Shown one piece after another: positions 17,401 through 25,185 of a stretch of DNA of 64,000 nt (positions are counted from its first letter, which is position 1; each line of letters begins with the position of its first letter). Source of the DNA: Algoriphagus winogradskyi (GTDB lineage: Bacteria > Bacteroidota > Bacteroidia > Cytophagales > Cyclobacteriaceae); contig NZ_FXUA01000003.1 in the NCBI RefSeq assembly GCF_900182815.1, forward strand, positions 186,001 through 250,000, read 5' to 3'. The position numbers and the translations under genes were made by a program. The notes under the pieces were generated by a model that searched no databases, was not told the origin of the DNA, and saw only the letters and a list, made by a program, of their open reading frames with translations.

Positions 17401-19618
17401 CCAACACATAGGCTGTTGAGTTTTGCGCCCGTTGACCTGCAATGCTATTGAGCTCACAAAGGGTCTTAATCTCTAAAGGATCTGTAATTAACTCCTTGCC
17501 AAAATTGAATTGATTTACAATCTCAAAAACATCATCTCTTGGCCCGCTTTCTTTGGTTTTTGACAGCAGAGTTCTGCCAATTTTCAGGTGATTTTCCTTT
17601 TTACCATTTTCATCTATCAGGGAATAGATAGCTTGCTGTACCCGATCATGAACGAAATAATAACTTCCATCCAGGCTTTCGATAACCAAATCAAGGTCGA
17701 GCGCAAGATTGAAATCCTGACTTACTTTTTCAGCTTCTTGTTCCGAAACCCTAACCAAATCTTGTATGAAAAATTTATTACCTATGCAGGAAGCAAGCTT
17801 GAGGATAGAAATAGTGTCTGATGGGAGCTCATTGATCGTCTCAAGAAATAAATTAACAATATCTCCCTCTACATTATAACTGATCAACTTATCGATTTTC
17901 CATTTCCAAGCCCCTTCTTCACTATCGAAATATAGCATCTCATTCTTGTAGATGGCCTTCAAGAATTGATTAGCAAACAAGGCATTTCCAGCAGACTTTT
18001 TGAAAACCAAAGAAGCCAATTCATCCAAAGGTCTTTCAGATTTCCCCAGCGTATTTGTGACCAATTGTTGGATATCTTCTTCCTTAAGATTCTCCAGTAA
18101 TATTTCTTCAGGCTGTATTCCTTGCTCCTCCAACTCCATTTTAAACTGAAGAAACAAATGCCCTGGGGTAATTTCGTTATCTCGGTAAGCGCCTACAATG
18201 AGAATATTATTGAGTTCAGAATTGACAAGTATAGTCTTCATCAAATCGAGAGAAGAAACATCAGACCATTGTAGATCATCAATAAAAATGAACACCGGCT
18301 TACCCAATTCTGCAAACACCTGGAAAAACTTGGTGAGTGCATAATTGAAACGCAGCTGTGCTTCTGTACCTGTCAAAACCGGGATTTCCGGTTCATTATC
18401 CAGCAATTTTTCCAAACCTGGAATGACCTCAAACAACACCCTTCCTATAGGCTGTACAAGACTATGTAATTTAGTTTTCCACTTATCAAGCTCTACCTCG
18501 TTTAGGAGTAAAACTTGGTTGATCAACTTCCCCAAGGCTTGGGAAAAAGCGGAATAAGGAACATCAGCGCGAAGCTGGTCGAACTTTCCCGATATGAAAA
18601 ACCCTCCAGATTGAACTACCGGTCTGTAAAGGCGCTCTACCAGAGCTGATTTCCCAACCCCTGAATTACCATATACATAAACCAACTTTTTCTCATTGAG
18701 CGATATACTTGAGAAAGCATCTTTTAGCTGCTTTAATTGCTTATCTCTGGCATAAAGCTGGTCGGTAAATAGCAGGACTCCAGATGAATCCTGTGTTCCG
18801 AGTAAAAATCCTTCAATGTCCAACTCCTTTTGAACGGAATATAGAATCATTTCCAAATCATACAAGACTCCCTGCGCTGAATGATATCGATTTTGCACAT
18901 CCTTCTCGATCATTTTCATGATCAATTCGGAAAGCACTTTTGGAATCTCAACTATCTCTGAAGGATGCTTGGGAGTTAAGGCAATATGGGCATGGATTTT
19001 CGAAGCTCCTTCCTTTGATTCAAAAGGCAATTGCTTTGTGAAAAACCAATAAAAGATCATCCCAAGGGCATAGATGTCTGAGTATAATCCTATTTCTGTA
19101 CTGATTCTGCCAGTTTGTTCGGGAGCGATGAAGTCGTAATCAGCTTCAAAAAAAACTAACCTTTTTTCGATCCCAATTTTTCTCTTGATTCGGGTAGCTA
19201 GGCCAAGGCTAATAAAAACAACTTCATTGGTCTCATCCTCAATAATAATATGCTCTGGATTCAGGTTGAGATGGACGTATTCTTTACGATGAACTTCTGC
19301 TAGCTTTTTAGTGATTGCTACACAAATTTTCATCTTATCACTTAAGCTCAGAGGCTTAGAACCATATTCTTTTAAACTCTCACCCTTTACATACTTCAAC
19401 TTTAAGCTGAGGTCTGTCCCTGTATTTTCACTTTGCAAAACCGTCCTAAACCCAGGTACTGAAACATCTGAAAAAGATGCTTCATTATTAGCTTTTATAG
19501 TTTCAATCTGGGAAAGTGTGGCAAGAGATATTTTCTTAGTAACAATAGCATTTTCCCCAGATGTGATAGAATTCTGGGTATCAGAATCATTAGTTGAAAA
19601 TAAAATTTGCCATTTCAT
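14489..19618 (-). CDS. Giant signalling protein: pseudokinase - AAA ATPase - helical repeats - GAF - class III adenylate cyclase
   Basis: 1709 residues, apparently cytoplasmic. Residues about 80-265 have a Ser/Thr-kinase fold (APEQTGRISTEIGLYSDIYALG), but the HRD position reads HLN (116-118), DFG reads SLG (137-139) and no glycine-rich loop is seen, so it is probably a pseudokinase. An AAA_16 domain follows: Walker A YGNSGVGKSA near 310, Walker B VFIFIDDLQWSD near 435. Then come about 600 residues of helical, TPR-like sequence, a GAF domain (about 1255-1400), a coiled coil and a class III cyclase domain (about 1480-1700). The cyclase keeps both metal Asp residues (IFTDFVGFS, IGDSYMAAGG), Lys in EKIKTIGDS and Asp in YDIWGDTVNLASRM. 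That Lys/Asp pair predicts ATP rather than GTP as substrate. It diverges from the catalase-like gene. Confidence 0.9.
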   Translation of the reverse strand: MKWQILFSTNDSDTQNSITSGENAIVTKKISLATLSQIETIKANNEASFSDVSVPGFRTVLQSENTGTDLSLKLKYVKGESLKEYGSKPLSLSDKMKICVAITKKLAEVHRKEYVHLNLNPEHIIIEDETNEVVFISLGLATRIKRKIGIEKRLVFFEADYDFIAPEQTGRISTEIGLYSDIYALGMIFYWFFTKQLPFESKEGASKIHAHIALTPKHPSEIVEIPKVLSELIMKMIEKDVQNRYHSAQGVLYDLEMILYSVQKELDIEGFLLGTQDSSGVLLFTDQLYARDKQLKQLKDAFSSISLNEKKLVYVYGNSGVGKSALVERLYRPVVQSGGFFISGKFDQLRADVPYSAFSQALGKLINQVLLLNEVELDKWKTKLHSLVQPIGRVLFEVIPGLEKLLDNEPEIPVLTGTEAQLRFNYALTKFFQVFAELGKPVFIFIDDLQWSDVSSLDLMKTILVNSELNNILIVGAYRDNEITPGHLFLQFKMELEEQGIQPEEILLENLKEEDIQQLVTNTLGKSERPLDELASLVFKKSAGNALFANQFLKAIYKNEMLYFDSEEGAWKWKIDKLISYNVEGDIVNLFLETINELPSDTISILKLASCIGNKFFIQDLVRVSEQEAEKVSQDFNLALDLDLVIESLDGSYYFVHDRVQQAIYSLIDENGKKENHLKIGRTLLSKTKESGPRDDVFEIVNQFNFGKELITDPLEIKTLCELNSIAGQRAQNSTAYVLAMQYFENALQLLAPNAWENDREFTYDLYLKSAVAAYQCNNQELFRKYTALLDANAVSVLDKLKLADLKIQNANVENDQKQVIEIGLDILRLVNIDLKRHPSQLNVLFGFIRTNLRLFSYSEEKILKLPQIKDEKLLIAMSIMHHMSLAAYLTEPNLLPLIMFELIRLTLKFGLGSKTPVAFVVFGYINIAFMGNMAKGLRMGQLGNSVFEIIENEDEFVSFKQVYVMFISHWLKHLAESIPELEEALKKGLETGDFEFTSIIGQLIIYWNFYGGEPIPKILLRGELLSKQITPLNQIMQIKRIDLFRQSALCLLEGVKDFEVLRGEIFDERKIDFPDIPAFSLYYHNLYSQKKFLSLIYNQNETAWKFCSLEKQHLIPVKGSITEMLFFYYENLCITPIFHSRSNAEQKELLKICKKNIKLIGGLVKHSEVNFQHRHEFMKAEYEALKGNFDNAVRSFTYAIRYARMHKYVQDEALMWERAGVYFNAQQQPEAAQFYLSNAYKSYDKWGAKAKLVQMKDIYAGFISAEEIGVNANILDLDTILKTINLISGEMKLENILTGLMQLVSENAGADRAFLITIEKDSKLIKASIDNSSNEIQVLQNIPYDEFDEISHSVINYVLRSGETLVLEDATKTLPYSDEEYIDSNKVKSILCIPQKHSGVGFSLLYLENSLLSGAFTKERIEILQVMATQTAISLQNAMLLESTNQLNEQLIQEVEVRKEVEENLRLNEKRLEEYNANLESKVKERTLDLQNEKEKSDELLLNILPLDIARELKENGSAQTKKYASVTVIFTDFVGFSLIAEQMTAVDLVAEIDYCFKKFDRIIEKHGIEKIKTIGDSYMAAGGIPVANTTHPFDVINAAIEIRDFVEQHKAENIRENKPVFELRIGIHTGNIVAGIVGLNKFAYDIWGDTVNLASRMESSGEAGKINVSGATYELIKDHFSCIHRGKVQAKNKGEVDMYFVERLKEE

Positions 19619-19816
19619 TAAAAAGAGGTGTTAAAACTGCCAATTGGAAGAATAACCTATATAAAATGGATAATAGGGTGATCCATTTCACTAAATTTAA
19701 TACAAAATCCAATATAAAAAACACAAAATAAAATTCTCATCTGCATTAGCTTCACCTTATTTTTAATTACATTCCAATCACTTTTATTGTTTTTTAAACT
19801 CGCTATAAGGAATAAC

Positions 19817-21382
19817 ATGTCAATCTCAGCCGAAGCTCCAAAAAAAATAGGACATGAATATGTACAATATGATGAAGATCGTATTGGGTACGAAATGCTT
19901 CAGGAATTTGAAGCTCAAGTCACCCGAATGTACAAGGACAAAAAGATGCTCCGACAAGTACATACCAAGATGCATGGCTGTGTAAAGGCCACTTTTGCTG
20001 TAGAAAAAGATTTACCAGAGGAGCTTAAAGTCGGAGTATTTGCAGGCAATCCTAGAAAATACAATGCTTGGGTTCGATTTTCCAATGGTAACACAAAGCC
20101 TCAAAAAGACAAGAAAAAAGATATCAGAGGAGTGGCTATTAAGTTGCTGGGTGTGCCTGGAGAGAAGATATTGGAAGACGAAATCAATGCCGAAACTCAG
20201 GATTTTTTACTGATGAGTACCGAGACTTTCTTTGCAAAAACCATCAAAGAATTAGCAAGACTCCTCAAGGCATTAACATCTCCAAACTTCTTTAAAAGCA
20301 AACTTTTCATTCTAAACCCAGTTTTATGGCCCATAATACTGCGTGCATCGAAAAGTAAAGTAGCCTGCAGAAACCCTCTTGAAATCCCTTATTGGAGCAC
20401 CCAGCCTTACCAATTTGGGACTGTAGACCGTGCTGTCAAATATCACCTTCGCCCATCTCCAAGTAATAACATAGTCATAGAAAACACCACAGATTACAAT
20501 TATTTGAGGTATAACATGGCCCAAACGCTACATGACAATGAGGCCAAATTTGATTTTTTCGTTCAGTTTCAAACTGATGCTGATGCCATGCCGATAGAAG
20601 ACCCTACAGTTGCCTGGAGTTCTCAAAATATCAAAGTTGCAACCTTGACCATTCACCCCCAAGTTTTCGATACAAACGCACAGATCGAATATGGGGATAA
20701 CCTTTCCTTTAACCCTTGGCATTCTCTGCCGGTGCACAGACCTTTGGGAGCTTTTAATAGAGTCAGAAAACGTGTCTATGAAGCCATGTCTAAATTCAGA
20801 CATGATATGAATAAACTTCCCTCAGAGGAACCTAAAGACTCTTCTGATTTTCTAGATGACATTCTTCCGGTAAATACGAAGGTGACACTCGATCAGCAAG
20901 TACCATCCAAACATATCATATTTACCACGGCTGAAGTCATTGTCAATTGCGATAAAAAGACAGCATATGAATTCGTAGCAAGTGTAGAAAAACTTTCGAG
21001 TTGGCTACTGAAAACTGGCCCTATTTACGGTATCATAAAAGTGAAAAAGTTACGTGGCAATTGGGCAGAAGTTGGTGACAATAGACTGGTAGAAAGAGGG
21101 GACTCAGCTACTTTGGTCGAAGAACTTATCTCGGTACATCGCTACTCAAACTATTCATACCAGACGACGGAATTCAGCGATATTTTTAAGAAATTCACCA
21201 GCAAAACCTATGGCCACATGTGGTTTGATACGGTTGATGATAAGACAAGACTGCGATGGGTTTATACTTTTACGTACAAAAACCTATTTGCACGAATTTT
21301 CCTTTCAATATTTGCCCCACTTTTTCTGAAAAAGTACCTTCAAAATGGGTTAAATAATGCCAAAGCATTCTTAGAAGAGTAG
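19817..21382 (+). CDS. Catalase-like heme protein fused to a C-terminal SRPBCC domain
   Basis: A 521-residue protein. The first 340 residues look like the catalase-related fold: VHTKMHGCVKATF with a candidate distal His, AWVRFSNGN and DIRGVAIKLLG matching the catalase RFST...DPRGFAVKF region, QDFLLMST, and RKRVY near residue 320 for the proximal RxxxY heme ligand. Catalase-like proteins of this short kind are often not catalases but peroxide- or hydroperoxide-handling enzymes akin to allene oxide synthase. From about 365 on there is a START/SRPBCC-like domain (AEVIVNCDKKTAYEFVASVEK...) that may bind a lipid or other hydrophobic ligand. ATG at 19817 is chosen because AAGGA lies 6 nt before it; an in-frame TTG at 19787 lacks this. 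It converges with the DyP gene 10 bases away. Confidence 0.8.
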   Translation: MSISAEAPKKIGHEYVQYDEDRIGYEMLQEFEAQVTRMYKDKKMLRQVHTKMHGCVKATFAVEKDLPEELKVGVFAGNPRKYNAWVRFSNGNTKPQKDKKKDIRGVAIKLLGVPGEKILEDEINAETQDFLLMSTETFFAKTIKELARLLKALTSPNFFKSKLFILNPVLWPIILRASKSKVACRNPLEIPYWSTQPYQFGTVDRAVKYHLRPSPSNNIVIENTTDYNYLRYNMAQTLHDNEAKFDFFVQFQTDADAMPIEDPTVAWSSQNIKVATLTIHPQVFDTNAQIEYGDNLSFNPWHSLPVHRPLGAFNRVRKRVYEAMSKFRHDMNKLPSEEPKDSSDFLDDILPVNTKVTLDQQVPSKHIIFTTAEVIVNCDKKTAYEFVASVEKLSSWLLKTGPIYGIIKVKKLRGNWAEVGDNRLVERGDSATLVEELISVHRYSNYSYQTTEFSDIFKKFTSKTYGHMWFDTVDDKTRLRWVYTFTYKNLFARIFLSIFAPLFLKKYLQNGLNNAKAFLEE

Positions 21383-21392
21383 GTGCAGGGAT

Positions 21393-22847
21393 TTAAATCG
21401 TAGATAGATATCGGAGTACATTTATAGATGGAAAAAAGAAATAGGCTCCACCCTTCACTGTGATCACTCTTGGCAGATCCTTAATCGTTTTGCTTACCGG
21501 TTCATCTTGCACAGTGAAATTCTGTTCTTCTCCAGGCTCGACTGTTTCCTTTACGCCAATAATTGGATCCGGGTCATTATACAGTTCCTTGTTTTTCGGG
21601 AGATTTGCCCAGGTATATTGGAGAAATTCAAACTGACGGCTGATATCTGCATTGAAGCAAATAAACAAAAGTCCAACATCTCCTTTTGGAGTAGTATTGG
21701 TAGGAGATCCCTCATAGATTTCTCCATAAAGCCTCGCTCGTCTGATTATTCTATGCTGCTTACTCAGTTTTAGCGATTCTTTTTTGCCATGGTCATCCAC
21801 ATTGTCTCTTGGATTTGTTCTTCTTAAGTGTGACCCAAACGGGCACTTCAAACCATCCTTATCAAATTTAGCATAGCCAAAATCATTGACATCACTATAG
21901 GGCCCAGGATCGCTATCTGGAAAAAGGGTAACTGGTGCACCACTCTGCCATCTTCCCATAAACTTTGCACCCAACTTTAAGCTCTCGGCTACATTAATTG
22001 AACCATCTGGATTTTTCGTTTTTTCGTTCAAATAACCCCAAAACTTATTTACATCCTGATCCAATTGGCGCATCACCATGAAAGTCCCATCTTTTCCTAT
22101 GTCCTTGTGACCGCTCCCACCTGCATCAGGTGTTAGTAAATTCAAATCTCCTTGATCTTTTACAATCAAAGGCGTGTCCGGATATACACCAAATTCGTTT
22201 TTGTAACCAAATAGAAACTCCCCCGCTTTGATGACATCATCTTTATCTCCTACTCTGCCAGAGCCTTCGATGATTGGTTGAGATATTCCGTCTCTAAACC
22301 CAAAGTGTTCTTTATTATCTGGCTGAGTTTGACCATCTACATAGAAGAGTTCCTTAACCCCAATTGCATCAAACTGGGATGCTAACGCATCATAATAATT
22401 TAAACACACGATTTTATCTTTTTCAAGATCATCGTTTGCAGATTTATCATTTCCAAACACCATTAAACAGAGATGGATGGTTTCATTACGAGGTCCTCCC
22501 CAATTCCAAACTTCCGGTCGACTGGTGCCAAAATCTCCCAATAATCTGGTTCTATGGTCAGAAACCATCCCTTGTCTAAATTCTCTAGAAAATGCACCAA
22601 GATTCTCTTCATGCAACCCCAACTTTCCTAATCCAGCATGAGTAAAAGCAATATTCAAATGCGTAGAAGAGATTTTGGACTTATCAGGTATATGTCTTGC
22701 TGATGTCATTTCCTTCCACGACTGTGACAACCATTTTTTGAATGACTTAGCATCTGAAATCTGTAAATAAACAAACCTCGAATACAGCATATGAGCATAC
22801 CCGCGGATAAGATAACCTTGGATATTTTCTAGTTCTAGCCTTGTCAT
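21393..22847 (-). CDS. DyP-type heme peroxidase
   Basis: A 484-residue dye-decolorising peroxidase-family protein. It has NIQGYLIRGYAHM at the N terminus, the GxxDG-type motif GFRDGISQPI with the catalytic distal Asp, CPFGSHLRRTNPRDN with the proximal heme His, and HRIIRRARLYGE supplying the distal Arg. LLFICFNADISRQFEFLQ follows, as in the class C/V long DyP enzymes. No Tat or Sec signal is visible, so it is presumably cytoplasmic unless carried by a partner. It starts 3 bases after the stop of the duplicated membrane protein upstream, so the two are translationally linked. The natural substrate is unknown, as for most DyP enzymes. Confidence 0.92.
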   Translation of the reverse strand: MTRLELENIQGYLIRGYAHMLYSRFVYLQISDAKSFKKWLSQSWKEMTSARHIPDKSKISSTHLNIAFTHAGLGKLGLHEENLGAFSREFRQGMVSDHRTRLLGDFGTSRPEVWNWGGPRNETIHLCLMVFGNDKSANDDLEKDKIVCLNYYDALASQFDAIGVKELFYVDGQTQPDNKEHFGFRDGISQPIIEGSGRVGDKDDVIKAGEFLFGYKNEFGVYPDTPLIVKDQGDLNLLTPDAGGSGHKDIGKDGTFMVMRQLDQDVNKFWGYLNEKTKNPDGSINVAESLKLGAKFMGRWQSGAPVTLFPDSDPGPYSDVNDFGYAKFDKDGLKCPFGSHLRRTNPRDNVDDHGKKESLKLSKQHRIIRRARLYGEIYEGSPTNTTPKGDVGLLFICFNADISRQFEFLQYTWANLPKNKELYNDPDPIIGVKETVEPGEEQNFTVQDEPVSKTIKDLPRVITVKGGAYFFFPSINVLRYLSTI

Positions 22848-22850
22848 AGT

Positions 22851-24113
22851 CTATAGGAGTTTAAGAAATTTGGCAGCCTGACGCTCTGAAAGTGTTTTCA
22901 TCAATTGAACCCTAATTCGGGTGTTATTATTGACATTTTTTATGGAGAGGTCAGGATATGCTGTGTACCAAAAATTAGTCACTAGCTCGGAATTGCGGCT
23001 CCAAGCCAAAAAGTACTCTTCCTTGTAAGCACCACCAGTAATTAGAAAGTTTGTCTTTGGGAAAACCTTGGTATTGGAGAAAATCCCAGTAAGTCCCCAA
23101 CCGCTATTATCGATGAAATCTCCAAGATATTGCTGCCAACTCCCATCGAAATTGGAGAAAAACAGGACTCGGGAATTTTTCTCAAACATAACCCATTTAG
23201 CAAAGTGAATCGTAGGGATACCCATTAATTTACCCTGAGTGAAGATGAATTTGATGAGGAAATTAGAAAGCAAAAACATGAACTTAATTGCTAAAAGACG
23301 GACATTCCCTTCTTTCATATCTACGAGCTGGGTAAATTGATTTTGATTTTTGAAATCTTCATACACTTCCAATTCAGTCAAAAAGTCATTGTCTAACTGG
23401 CTTCTCTTTTTTGTGAAATTCTCATCTTTTCGCTCGTAAAAGAAGTGTACAATCAACAATAAAATAATGATAAAGGGCAATAAGGCGAGCAAGCAAATTC
23501 CTAATAAAACTACCCCGAAATAATTGATATGAGGCATTGAAACTCTTTCCTCTTTCAAATACGAGAAATCGGGATTAGCTAATACCTCTTCTTTAATTTT
23601 CCTATGTACAGTATCAGGTGAAACATCTTCCCAAGTCCTAGAATCGATAAAATCACGGATAAAATCCCGAAGCTTTTTTTCCTTTTGTATCTGCAAAACA
23701 GACCTTCCCGGAGCTCCTATGTAAACAGCTGCATCTTTGATCACATGACTGGCCAAAAAGGATTTCCTACTGGCTGTGTTTACTGTATTTAATGGTGGAT
23801 AGCCTTCACAAAAAACATAAACTAAATCCAATATGGTACTGGAAATTTCGCTGACTTTATGGAGCATTTCTCCTTCCTCCCCATCGTAATCTATCACAAA
23901 AAGTAACTTCGGGTTTCTTTTCTTCTCATCATTTATATAAGACTTCCCATGATCTATCACGACCCATCGAGCATAATGTATGATGGACAAAGCATCAAAT
24001 TCTTTGGAGATACCTTCCTTGGAATTCCGTTTGATTTCTACCAATTGGTCTAGTAAACCCTGAACCTTATCAGCGATTACAGGAACCAGAATAGTAGTTG
24101 AGTTTTGTTGCAT
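22851..24113 (-). CDS. Internally duplicated membrane-associated protein of unknown function, DyP partner
   Basis: A 420-residue protein with no family name I can give. It contains two copies of one module. The first, near residues 45-170, has IIHYARWVVIDHGK followed by LLFVIDYDGEEGEMLHKV; the second, near 285-400, has TIHFAKWVMFEKNSR followed by VLFFSNFDGSWQQYLGDFID. Between them lie one strong transmembrane segment (GVVLLGICLLALLPFIIILLLI, about 196-217 by rough count) and a second, weaker hydrophobic stretch. Proteins with the IHFARW...NFDGSW signature occur next to DyP peroxidases in other bacteria by my recollection. It is first in the operon, 3 bases before the DyP gene. No catalytic residues can be assigned. 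Confidence 0.75.
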   Translation of the reverse strand: MQQNSTTILVPVIADKVQGLLDQLVEIKRNSKEGISKEFDALSIIHYARWVVIDHGKSYINDEKKRNPKLLFVIDYDGEEGEMLHKVSEISSTILDLVYVFCEGYPPLNTVNTASRKSFLASHVIKDAAVYIGAPGRSVLQIQKEKKLRDFIRDFIDSRTWEDVSPDTVHRKIKEEVLANPDFSYLKEERVSMPHINYFGVVLLGICLLALLPFIIILLLIVHFFYERKDENFTKKRSQLDNDFLTELEVYEDFKNQNQFTQLVDMKEGNVRLLAIKFMFLLSNFLIKFIFTQGKLMGIPTIHFAKWVMFEKNSRVLFFSNFDGSWQQYLGDFIDNSGWGLTGIFSNTKVFPKTNFLITGGAYKEEYFLAWSRNSELVTNFWYTAYPDLSIKNVNNNTRIRVQLMKTLSERQAAKFLKLL

Positions 24114-24518
24114 ATAGATTTATTAACCTATAACTAATTTAATATTTAAAAAAACCATAGCCCTGAAAGTCAAATAAATAAGGTGAAAACAAGCTTATTT
24201 GGACCAATTCCCTTGAAAAACTAAAAGTAGAAATTGGTTTCATGCTCATTTCAAGAAAAGATTTCTAACCGTTAATTATTGGTGAAAGGCCTACTTTAAA
24301 AATACTAACAATGCCTCTTTCAATATAAAATTAATTATCCATTATCACAATTTTGATCTAAGAATAATCCTATAAGAGAGGAATCAGGAAATTAGAAAAA
24401 TCGTCGATTACTTATAAAATGAATTAATATGGACAAAACGATGAAGCAAGTTTAGATAACCATCCAATTCTAAATATCTTTAAAGCAATTCTTAATTATA
24501 ATTAACACCGCAGTTACA
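24114..24518. other. AT-rich intergenic region, nothing recognised
   Basis: About 405 bases separate two divergent genes. I see no open frame over 20 codons with a plausible start, no tRNA-like fold and no convincing promoter or hairpin. It presumably holds the promoters of both flanking genes. Confidence 0.6.
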
Positions 24519-24968
24519 ATGAAATCATCCTATATAGTATTTATCCTATTTCTCCTAGCAAGTTTTACAGCCACTGCACAACAAACTTGTATGACGGAAG
24601 CTAACATCAAAGCCTTAGATGCAAAGTGGGAAGAGATGAACTTAAAACCTGATCCGGAATTTTTCAAAAGTAGACTTGCAGAGAATTTTGTCTGGGTGCA
24701 CAATCATGCTTCAATGGTTGATACGAAAGCTGCCGCTATAAAGAGAGCAGAAACTCAAGCTGCCAATGGAACGAGCAACACACGATCTAGGGTTCAAAGT
24801 GACGTGAAAGTCGCCATTACAGGAAATGTGGCTATTGTTACTGGATTCACAATAGTAGATAGAGGCCCTACTCCTACACGATACCACTTCATGCGAACCT
24901 ATATGGAAATAGATGGACAGTGCCTTTTAGTTGGAAATCACACCATGGCGGTTCCTGAAGAGGAATAG
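24519..24968 (+). CDS. Exported NTF2-like (DUF4440/SnoaL-type) protein
   Basis: A 149-residue protein with a signal peptide (SYIVFILFLLASFTATAQ). The mature part begins with a helix containing KALDAKWEEMNLKPDPEFFKSRLAENFVWVH and continues with strands VAITGNVAIVTGFTIV and YHFMRTYMEIDGQCLLVGNHTM, the cone-shaped NTF2-like layout used for ligand binding or small-molecule isomerisation. No catalytic residue is evident. It is monocistronic between divergent and distant neighbours. Function unknown. Confidence 0.8.
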   Translation: MKSSYIVFILFLLASFTATAQQTCMTEANIKALDAKWEEMNLKPDPEFFKSRLAENFVWVHNHASMVDTKAAAIKRAETQAANGTSNTRSRVQSDVKVAITGNVAIVTGFTIVDRGPTPTRYHFMRTYMEIDGQCLLVGNHTMAVPEEE

Positions 24969-25185
24969 TGGATCAAAGCTTTAGACAAAATCAACCTTTA
25001 CGAAGTTTTTTTTAATCTTAGGTCTTTCCCAAAACCGAACAAAATTGTCCGCGGATTTTATTATCACAATTTGAAAAAGCTTCTCTCAAGCTCTCTATCC
25101 GGGTTTAGGGAAGGCATGCCTTTTGGTTTTTTGTGTGGAAGCAAAAAAGAGATACAGATTTGTTTCTCCAAAATTTGAGAATACC

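Noticed and set aside
25111..25122. Perfect palindrome AAGGCATGCCTT as a terminator or operator
   Set aside because: Only 12 bases with no loop for a stable hairpin and no second copy seen; noted in the permease entry only.
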